From Gonocerus acuteangulatus (Eukaryota > Arthropoda > Insecta > Hemiptera > Coreidae): a stretch of 64,000 nt of DNA. The position numbers and the translations under genes were made by a program. The notes below the pieces were generated by a model, which saw only the letters and a list, made by a program, of their open reading frames with translations, had not been told where the DNA came from and searched no databases. Below, piece after piece: positions 55,395 to 64,000 of this stretch. The first letter of the stretch is position 1; each line of letters begins with the position of its first letter. The stretch covers positions 154,855,080 to 154,919,079 of the forward strand of contig OX328123.1 in the NCBI GenBank assembly GCA_946811695.1, read 5' to 3'.

Positions 55395-56663
55395 GCGTAG
55401 TTACTTCAAGGCAACCCCAGAAATTGTTTACAATCATTCTGAATCAAAATCTCAAAAGTTATGTCTAAACATTTCTGGATTAACATGAAAAATTTAAGAG
55501 TTTTTGTTACACCAATAATTTCTATAAAATCAAGGCATAATGTGAAATATATTTTAACTGTTGTGAGAACGTAATTATAAACCTGGATGAGTTTGACACC
55601 TCTTTCCCCAATGTCATTCACAACACAAGTATCTTTTCAAATCCATTTTTGTAACCTGGATCATCCTTCCATGTCTTTGTCGAGGAAATCGGAGGTGATA
55701 AAAAATCTTGAGAAGAAAATTTCTTCTCATCTCAAAACATTTAATGTTTTGTATCAGGTGTTACAAACTAGGAAAACTCGATTTTTCTGAAGGATGAAAA
55801 ATCATTTTTGAGGAGAACGTACATTTTTAGTTGATTTTTTCTTCTTCCTTTTCTTTAGTATTGCCTGCTTCCAGCATAACTTGAGCTGTATTTGCCTTAA
55901 CCGCTGTTGGAACGTTGGCATCAAATAATGATGGAGCATCGGTTTTGGGAACTGAATACCAAAGATGTTTGGAAATATTTTTTTTACAGTTGCCTTACTG
56001 ATTTCTGGATCAATATCCTGATAATGTATCAGTTCATTCGGTGCTTTAATTGTTTCCGATAGCAGAGACCAAGAGTGAAAATGAAGAGATCTTTGACAAT
56101 GCTGTGCTGTGAGGTAGCATTAGAATAAAATTCCTGGAGATTGCATTCGCCTTCAGTAAAGTACTAACTAAACTCACTCATGATCGCGTCTTAGCATTAG
56201 AAACAGCTAATCCTTCTCCATACCTGAGATCAAAGTTAATAAATTCATAATTATGTTTAATACTCAACGATTTTTATTCAGGCATAAACAAAAAGTTAAC
56301 TTTTTAATTGAAAGGGTTTTAATTTAGTACCTTTTAAAGGCTTAAAATATAAAAGCTAAAAGCTCTTTGATTGAGCTAAAACAATTAGCCTTACCCATAA
56401 ATAAGAAATACTGATTAGTCTCTAATAAGATTAACATTTCTTTAAATCTTTAACAGAAAAAGGTTTCAAATATGCGGGGGAAAATTTCTGTTTTATTAGT
56501 AGGATTAAAAAATAGATTGAACAATCTACTTCCATTTTATTTGCTTGGGTTGGTAGAAGTAAATACCTAAGTAAAACTTTATCTATTTCAACATAACTTG
56601 TCTAGGTCCGTACAACGAATAATTTTATTGACAAAATGCAGTAGGTAGGAACACTTTGGCTCT
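55395..56663. other. mostly noncoding; possible decayed coding segment
   Basis: On the minus strand at about 56110-55840 two neighbouring frames read APNELIHYQDIDPEISKATV, KKIFPNIFGIQFPK and then, after a shift, TDAPSLFDANVPTAVKANTA with a Lys/Glu tail. The composition is protein-like but no family was recognised; it could be an old pseudogene or an exon. Confidence 0.3.
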
Positions 56664-56701
56664 TTAACCCTCAACTGGTAAGATACGTCTGAGAGACGCC
56701 T

Positions 56702-57299
56702 ATGTATAGTATTTTCCCGCATTGTGGTGCTTAGAGCTACTTGTAACATGTATAGTATTTTCCCGCATTGTGGTGCTTAGAGCTACTTGTAACATGTATA
56801 GTATTTTCCCGCATCGTGGTGCTTAGAGCTACTTGTAACATGTATAGTATTTTCCCGCATCGTGGTGCTTAGAGCTACTTGTAACATGTATAGTATTTTC
56901 CCGCATTGTGGTGCTTAGAGCTACTTGTAACATGTATAGTATTTTCCCGCATTGTGGTGCTTAGAGCTACTTGTAACATGTATAGTATTTTCCCGCATTG
57001 TGGTGCTTAGAGCTACTTGTAACATGTATAGTATTTTCCCGCATTGTGGTGCTTAGAGCTATTTGTAACATGTATAGTATTTTCCCGCATTGTGGTGCTT
57101 AGAGCTACATGTAACATGTATAGTATTTTCCCGCATTGTGGTGCTTAGAGCTACTTGTAACATGTATAGTATTTTCCCGCATTGTGGTGCTTAGAGCTAC
57201 TTGTAACATGTATAGTATTTTCCCGCATTGTGGTGCTTAGAGCTACTTGTAACATGTATAGTATTTTCCCGCATTGTGGTGCTTAGAGCTATTTGTAAC
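56702..57299 (+). repeat. 46-bp minisatellite, 13 copies
   Basis: Unit atgtatagtattttcccgca plus ttgtggtgcttagagctac and ttgtaac. Exactly 13 units with few variants (cgcatcg, ctattt, ctacat). The array starts right next to the left terminal repeat of the piggyBac-like element. Confidence 0.97.
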
Positions 57300-57324
57300 A
57301 TTAAACCCACAGTGCACTCACATT

Positions 57325-57545
57325 ATTTATTTATACATTAGTGAGACCGCTTCAAGGGCAATTCATCACTTAAAATACATAGATAAGAACAAAAAATAGT
57401 GAACAATTGTAAAAAAATTTGAAAATAAAATAATTAAAAAAAAACTAATTTACTAGTACAATTTGCCTTGACTATAAAAAGGTACGAACTACACAGAGGC
57501 AGATAGGACAGTCTGTAAATACAATTATAGACTTAGATTTTTTTA
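57325..57545. repeat. interspersed repeat shared with 30.77-30.99 kb
   Basis: gtgagaccgcttcaagggc, aattcatcactt and aaaaaggtacgaactacac match the 30.8-kb copy in order. Probably a LINE 3' end read on the minus strand; family unknown. Confidence 0.6.
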
Positions 57546-57560
57546 ATTATTGTAACTTTT

Positions 57561-57700
57561 TTAGCGCGTTTCCTCTTCCCCTCAAGTGGGAGGAAACCTG
57601 CTTATAAGGATGACCTTAGGATGCAATCCGGAAGTGCTGACTAGTAAATTTCACGTTTCAGAACCATTAAATCGCGTAAATAACGGTGGTTTAAATTATA
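57561..57700 (-). mobile_element. HN-2 3' end
   Basis: ttagcgcgtttcctcttccc, hairpin partner ggaggaaac, then gcaatccggaagtgctgact and taacggtggttt, as in the HN-2 copies at 32 and 63.8 kb. The TA array and the rest are missing. Confidence 0.65.
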
Positions 57701-57859
57701 AATTAATGCTCGCATTAGATAATTTAAAAGAACGCTAGTAAAATTTTCACCCGATCAATTGTATTTTGTGGTAGTAGTAAGGCTCTAACTAAAAAGTACA
57801 CCGTCTAGTAGATGCGTGTTACTAATAGCGCTCATTTTCATGTTCGTCTCAGAAAAGTG

Positions 57860-58259
57860 TATTACTTATATTTTTCAACTTCTTAAATTTAAATCCTCGG
57901 TTCACTCCCGTAACACCCGATCTCGTCCTTCCGATCTTAATATTCCTTCCCACCGAACAGCAATATTCGAAAAATCATTCGTCACCCGTGCCACCTCGCT
58001 ATGGAATTCCTCGCTGTTTGTCCGCCATTCTACCAACCTAGAAACCTTTAAATCCCGACTCTTCCACCACCTTCTATCCCTCCAAGTTTTACCCAATCCC
58101 TAGTCTATATTGAAGCTGTACACTATATATTGATACTGATAGCATTTATAAGTTTTTAAGTTTATACGTAAAATTCAAAATTATTTTGTTATTTCAAAAT
58201 TATTCCTATGGGACTTCTGTCCCGGAATAAGAATAAAACTTTACATTCATTCATTCATA
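57860..58259 (+). pseudogene. LINE ORF2 C-terminal fragment with (CATT)n tail
   Basis: The frame to 58103 reads NTRSRPSDLNIPSHRTAIFE, then KSFVTRATSLWNSSLFVRHS and NLETFKSRLFHHLL, the C-terminal block seen in many arthropod LINEs (R-T...F...LWN-LP...FK--L). A 3' UTR of about 150 bp and a cattcattcattcat tail follow. RT is missing. Confidence 0.7.
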
Positions 58260-58968
58260 CTTGAAACTATTTATTGAGGTGTGCAGCAAATCAAAAATAA
58301 CCATTTCAAACATAATTTCATTATTTTTCCTCTCTATTTATATTTTTTTTCCGAAACCAATTGCACATTTCATTCCCAACGTTACTGTTGTCAATGAGTT
58401 TTGTTAACTTGAAATAGTAAATGAATAGATGAACATACTTTCAATCATTGGCACTATAAGACAATAAAAGGAGGAATTTCGTCTAGAATTCTGATAAAAA
58501 AAAAAAAAGGTAACGTCGGTTTAATAATTGTTGAACATCCAAGATCACGTCGAGAAAATGCCACGAGATATTCTTGGGCTTGGGAGACGTGAAGAAAAAA
58601 TTGGCAGTTTTAGGAAATTTGTGATTATTTTCCCAAAAAGAAAACACCCCGGTAAAGTCCATACTCAAAAAGAACACAAACAGCTTACAAATGCATAAAT
58701 TGTTGAATCCATTATGGCTAGAGTGTTCAACAGAAGTATGCAATACTTGAGCTCCTGGAGCGATGAATATTTGCTAGTTTTTAGACATGATTTTAATACT
58801 TAGCGATGAAAATTATTTTTTTAATTATTTTAATAAACTATACCTTCATTATGAACAGTTTTTTTTCAAAATGTTTGCCCCCCAAAACATTTTTTTACCA
58901 TGCACACGTCTCACAGACGCATGTTAATTATAACGTACAAAATTTGGATGTTACAAGTTGAGGGTTAA

Positions 58969-60636
58969 TTTTGGAGTGCTGTAAAGCTTGTTTTGTTTGA
59001 GGATAAGAAACCTCAGATCCCCCAAGTTCACATTTACATTTTACAGCCCGTTCAGTTAGATGGAATAGTTCAATATTGCATCGGCCAAATTCTGAAGGAA
59101 ATAATCCTGATAGTCCCGTCATGCAAGGTAATTTAATTCATACCTTAATGAAAAAGATGCTACTTGAAATACAATGAAAACTGATTATGTGACGTTAAGG
59201 AGCTGGGAAGGCTTCTAGTGGTCAGGCAAAGGATATGTTTAATTTTTATCAATACTCCTCAAAAAAGTAAAGCCCCAGAACAATTAAAGGGGTAATATTA
59301 CCTAGTAACTTTATCCCCCATTTTTTTTATTGTGGGTTAAATTCCTCCCTTAAACTATCGAAAATAATATCCAAGAATGTGAAGAAAAAGTTTTTAAATG
59401 GGCCAAAAATACGATTTTCCGAGTGAAGTCCCGATGCCGAGTAAACTGCTGATTTGAAGATAATATTTTGTGCGAGCTTCGATTGGTCCCTTTTCAATTC
59501 TTACGTTTTTTTTGTTTTTTTTTTGTTTGTTTTTTTTTTATTCCTTATTTACAGTTCAAAATGAAACCCCATTTTTTTATCGTTATTACAAGAAAGTATG
59601 AAAAAAAAATTAGCAAAGCAAAAAATAAACATTTCAGACCATTAAACTTTAAAGTCGTTTTCTCAAAACTATCTTATTCAAATAGTTTTCAATTTTCTCC
59701 TGATCAACTTTAACTGCAGATTTCTAATAATATTTTTTGTAATGTACGTAGGGAAGTATTCTCATTCATGGAAGTATTACGTTTTGATGGCCGATTTTCG
59801 ACGGACGTTTTAATAGAAAATTATGACTTGTTCTCCATTTTCGAAAAATAATATTTACTAGATTTAAACTTCTTCTTTCAATTTTAGTTTTTTTTCTAGA
59901 TTAAAAATTCCCGTCTGCAGACTATCGCCCGTGGAAAAAGTTTTTTTATTTTTTATTTTATTTTTTTTTTTTTTTTTTTTTTTTTTTTGTGCTTCTACTA
60001 CTGAGGTCATTTGTAATTCGAAAATTACTTTGATTAAGACTACACTAGGTAGAATTAGCCCTTAAGTTAATAATAAAAACTAAATTGAAAAAAAAAAATC
60101 GAAAAACCTAATTGGATAGTATCTTTGGTCACATCTTAGTGTACAGAGTGGAGCGTAGAGAATCCAAAGGGGAAAAACGAAGAGCATAGAGCGAAGCACG
60201 TTTTTCGCTATTATCTTTGCTCTATAATCCACATGAAAACAATTTTCATAAAACAGAAAAATGATCAATAACTTTTGGTTTCTCCCATTTTTTTTTTTTT
60301 TTTTTTTTTACTTTGATATTTATCTATATGGTGCAAGTATTTATTAACCTTTTATAGCCCAAGTTCGGTGACACAATAGAAACCTTGAAATTTAAATAAT
60401 GCGATTAAATACATAATAAACCGAAAAGTAAACATTTAGCATTTAAATTAATTAGTATTTAATTTTTTTTTTAAAGTACAATATCTTCCGAATGATTATT
60501 TACAACAATTTCAACATTATCCCTTGAAATCTGAATGGGGAAACCGACGCGGATATCAACCTGAAAGAATAGAGGGAAATAAAACAAAATTATTGACAGG
60601 GCATAATAAAATACCAGGTTCTCCAGGGTAAAGTTT

Positions 60637-60673
<37 letters not shown>

Positions 60674-61980
60674 AAACGGGATTTATAGCCTAAAACGATG
60701 GCTTTTCAAACAAAAGTAGGTAAAAGGCGGCTCGACCTGTTTTTGACTGCTCTATAAAACATTTTCGGTTTTATGTATCAATAAATGAAATCCGTGAACT
60801 AAGAAATGAAAAAAAGTCAAAGATAACATTGTAGTTTTTTTCCCTCAATTTTTTTTTTTTTTTTTTTTTTGTACTATAATTACAATGCTCCGCCCGGCGT
60901 TAAGTATGTTATCTTTCTCATATCATTTTACTTGTTTGTATACTTTAATGTTTTACATAAAATTATGTTAATTTTATTTTTCAAGGAAGAAAAGTTTAAA
61001 ATTCCCCTGAAGAAAGTTTTTAATAGGTTTAAGCAAGGTACAAACTGGAGAAACTGATTTCACGAGATGGGTTTCAAGAAACCGGTGTCATTGTAACGTG
61101 CACACACAAGCAACTGGTTGCATCATTTTTGTGATGTATTCTATGGAGAGCTATTTTTTTTTTATTTTTTTATTTTTTTTTATTTTTTTTTTTAACGGAT
61201 TCGTGGTTAGTCCATCGAAATACGTTATAGTGCAAAATTTCAACAAAAAAAAAGGTGCCAAAGAGCCTCGTTTTCACATTTACCAAATTTGATTGGCGAT
61301 TGTCTCCTTGCCAACATGTGATATTTATAAAAGAACAATAACAGTTTTGATATAATAGTTTGATGTGTTAGTCAAACAGGCAACTAATGTAAATAGATTC
61401 CAAGTGCGTGGGTGCAATGACCATTATCCGATGGCCTGGATCATGTACATATGGGTCATGAATATGGATTTATGACCATTTGTATCCCTTTTATGGGCAG
61501 CCATATATCCAACAAATGACTTGGAGGACGAAAGAAGAAAAAATATCCTGATAAAGATTTAGACCTTCCTTAGCCCGAGGGTCATAACCCTATCGGCTTT
61601 AAGAGCTACTTCATGCTCCTCTAAATGGGACGATATAGGCAGATATGATACGCATATACTGGATTCCTAGAGGATCATATAAACCTTATGAATTAATTCC
61701 AAACCTCGTAACCTAGAGCACGGCCCAAAGCTTAGCTTCGGAGACAATAGTAGTAGTCAGGAAACATTTTCTAATATTCAGCTAAGCAAATTTGATTAGA
61801 ATACCAATACTAGCTAGAAAATAAACGTAAGGGCCTTTTTAGGGCCTTTTTTTCTCTTACAGTATGAATGAATAAATGAAAAAATACTTTATTATGAGAT
61901 ATGGTCCCTTAAGAATTACAATTAAATTTATATAATAGAATAAAAAAAAATAATAGCCTAACTATATTTAAAACAAAAAG
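58969..61980. other. noncoding AT-rich sequence
   Basis: Homopolymer runs of T or A occur near 59953-59988, 60289-60311, 60643-60672 and 60848-60870. A diverged foldback-arm scrap is at about 61200-61250. None of the short frames has a recognisable domain. No gene was identified. Confidence 0.5.
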
Positions 61981-63031
61981 TCCGTCACGCAGGAGCTGCA
62001 TAACTAAGCACTTTCCTCAGAATTTGGGTAGTGTAGACTGCTTTCCAGAACAATTTGCTTAAAATATCCTACATAAATAAAATAAAAACATGAATAGTTC
62101 TCTTTTAAATTTGTAATGAGTAACTGATCAATTATTAATTTGCTTCCAGTGTTATGTTTACACATGGTACCTACTAAACTATTTAATAAATACAAAAAAC
62201 CTCGTATTATTGTATTTTGATCTAACGCAGGAACAGGATACAGTCACTCTAGTGGTAGAAAGCGCTCCTTGCGGCGGCTTTGTGAACCTACGATTGGCAG
62301 GCTTTTCTATTGAAATATATTACAAATTAAACCCCCGCTTTACGATTGACCGATTCAGCTCATTTTTACAACACTTCTTTCTCTCTCACCCATTACGTAT
62401 ACCGCGTTTCGTTACAATACAGCAGAAATTACGACCGGTATGAGTATATTAGGAATTTGGGTCCGGAGTAAACCCCCCCCCCTTCTAATGAACCGATTTA
62501 GTTTATTTTTACAACACATATTTAACTGTAGATTACCACTACGAATACCGAGTTTCGTCGAAATATACCAAAAATCACGGCTGGTAGTGGCGAATTGGTA
62601 TTGTGGGTCCGGTGTAAACCCCCCCCTTCTAATGAACCTATTTAGTTTATTTTTACAACACATATTTACCTGTAGATTACCACGACGAATACCGAGTTTC
62701 GTCGAAATATACCAAAAATCACGGCTTGTAGTGGCGAATTGGTATTGTGGGTCCAGAGTAAACCCCCCCCCCCTTCTAATGAACCGATTTAGTTCATTTT
62801 TATATCTCACTTTTCTCTCTATATTACCAATACGAATACCAAGTTTCGTTGAAATATAACACATATTACGGCTGACATAGTCAAATTAGTGTTTTGGGTT
62901 CGGGGTAAACCCCCCCTTCCGGTGGACCGACTTTGGTGGTTAACGAACTCGTTCAATCGTTTGCTAATTCAATGCTATATACGAAGTTTCGTGACGAAAA
63001 AACAAGAACTCTGGCCGCTATCGTGTTAACA

Positions 63032-63099
<68 letters not shown>

Positions 63100-63279
63100 T
63101 ATATATATATATATGTATAGATATATATGCATATATATATATATAGATATATATAAATTTTAACGGGGGTCATTTTCGGTGTCTACTAGGTAGGATCGAT
63201 AAAGATTTGAAGAAATTTTTCAAAAATTCCGTCATGAGTCCAACCTTAATAGCTACTTTCCTTCGGAGGAAAGTGCTAA
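61981..63279 (+). mobile_element. HN-1 element, full length
   Basis: TCCGTCACGCAGGAGCTGC to GAGGAAAGTGCTAA. Four tandem modules of about 150 bp (62350-62900), each with a C-run of varying length, and a TA array at about 63035-63155. Both strands stay open through the modules (62412-62864 minus, 62440-62859 plus), which reflects the repeat length rather than coding. Confidence 0.75.
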
Positions 63280-63843
63280 AAACAATTCTAACGTTATTTA
63301 CATAGCCTTAAATAATAAAATAAAATTTATGAACATATTAATACAAAGAAGGGAGAGAATTTAGTGTTTTAATTTTTTTTATTTTTTTTGCTGAAATACA
63401 AAATTATTTATTTTATTTTGGGTATTCCTCTAAAGAAGATTTGTCCATTGATAAGTAAACAAACAAATACAAATCATTCTTCGTAACATAAAAAACAAAA
63501 AATAAATACCTTCAAGAGGAAGTTTAATAAAATATTTCAACATGTTTATATTAGTAAAATAAAATTTGTATTTTCTATATCAGAGTAGGGCACTAATAAA
63601 CTAAATGAATGATAAATCGATTAAATTTTACTTAAGACTAATCAATCATGAGATGAAATATTGTCAGGATTAGTCATGATTAAACTATTCTCGTTAGTCA
63701 CGTCTGAAGTTGATCATTTTTCGTAGGTCATATTAATGATTACTCATAAGTCAACATAGTCATCAAACAATCCGTGAGTCGTCAACCACTGATTGACATG
63801 ACTAACGCAGAGAATACTTTTGTTATTATGCTAATACCAACTT
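63280..63843. other. noncoding sequence
   Basis: Between about 63640 and 63800 short, imperfect copies of gtcatgatta and its complement recur in both orientations. No gene was identified. Confidence 0.5.
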
Positions 63844-64000
63844 TTAGCGCGGTTCCTCCCTCCCTCCGTAGGGAGGAAACCCGCTTATGATATTGACCTC
63901 ATGACGCAATCCGGAAGTGCCAACACGAACATTTCATGTTTCAGATCCTACAGATCAATAATATAACGGTGGTTCAAATTTATATATATATATATATATA
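63844..64000 (-). mobile_element. HN-2 3' end, runs off the window
   Basis: ttagcgcggttcctccctcc with hairpin partner gggaggaaac, the gcaatccggaagtgccaaca module, taacggtggttcaaat and a TA array from 63977 to the window end. Confidence 0.7.

Larger units (their letters stand above)
56668..58964. mobile_element. piggyBac-like nonautonomous element
   Basis: TTAA at 56664-56667 and 58965-58968 flanks inverted ends CCCTCAACTGGTAA and CCCTCAACTTGTAA. Internal to each end lies an inverted motif of the form CGTCTnnGAGACG. A TTAA target with CCC termini is the piggyBac signature. The interior holds a 46-bp minisatellite, an interspersed repeat, an HN-2 end and a LINE fragment. No transposase was recognised. 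Confidence 0.65.

Noticed and set aside
58483..58743. 86-codon minus-strand frame as a piggyBac transposase remnant
   Set aside because: No DDD-domain or Cys-rich motif could be found; rich in F and S from AT-rich DNA.
62412..62864. 150-codon minus-strand and 139-codon plus-strand frames through the HN-1 modules
   Set aside because: Both strands stay open because the roughly 150-bp modules keep frame; the products are repeats with no domain and differ with C-run length.

Overview
This window is a stretch of AT-rich nuclear DNA from an animal, most likely an insect or another arthropod. The evidence is the content: Jockey-clade and I-clade non-LTR retrotransposons, tRNA-derived SINEs with A-rich tails and target-site duplications (TSDs), mariner-, pogo-, piggyBac-, hAT- and Transib-like DNA transposon remnants, Helitron-like elements and very many (TA)n arrays. 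No operon-like coding layout is present. I found no host protein-coding gene and no functional tRNA or rRNA gene. Every long open frame belongs to a retrotransposon or to a 45-bp minisatellite. The species cannot be named from this sequence.

Layout. 0-6 kb: Helitron pieces, a SINE, a pogo-like MITE inserted in a TA array, a 1.4-kb inverted dimer carrying a hammerhead-like motif, a TA-flanked MITE with a 66-bp minisatellite, and the first copy of an abundant (TA)n-carrying family here called HN. 6.6-9.5 kb: a decayed Jockey-like LINE (minus strand) with a truncated SINE inserted in it. 9.9-13.3 kb: a Helitron 3' part and an I-clade LINE tail expanded into 104-bp tandem repeats. 15.9-22.2 kb: a LINE RT fragment, then a nearly complete 4.8-kb Jockey-clade LINE (gag, endonuclease, RT) bounded by a 16-bp TSD. 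23-27 kb: hAT-like MITEs and two Helitron copies joined head to tail. 27.8-29.8 kb: a 5'-truncated I-clade LINE with intact RT thumb, RNase H and C-terminal zinc motif. 31.3-34.4 kb: an HN-2 element with another HN-2 copy inserted in it in opposite orientation. 35-38 kb: an LTR-like segment, a short Helitron and more HN copies. 41.5-46.7 kb: a SINE split by a Transib-like element (TSD CGCCG), then an HN-1 copy split by an I-clade LINE that carries 47/181-bp tandem repeats and its own SINE insertion. 47.2-49.2 kb: a 43-copy 45-bp minisatellite forming one 740-codon open frame. 49.7-53 kb: a mariner remnant, a SINE and a Helitron. 53.7-55.4 kb: a foldback element with HN-1 in one arm. 56.7-59.0 kb: a TTAA-flanked piggyBac-like element with a 46-bp minisatellite. 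62-64 kb: HN-1 and HN-2 copies.

How it fits together. The nesting gives a relative order of insertion at several sites: SINE then Transib-like; HN-1 then LINE then SINE; foldback then HN-1; HN-2 then HN-2; Helitron then hAT MITE. At least ten of the long (TA)n arrays sit at the same place inside HN copies, so much of the microsatellite load here was spread by transposition. The HN family is the best candidate for a poorly described system. Its two subfamilies have a TC start, a subterminal inverted repeat (AGCACTTTCCTC or AGCGCGGTTCC), an internal (TA)n array and a 3' hairpin ending in CTAA. This architecture resembles Helentron-associated (HINE/DINE-like) nonautonomous elements. HN, Hel-1, Hel-2, S1 and S2 are labels local to this annotation.
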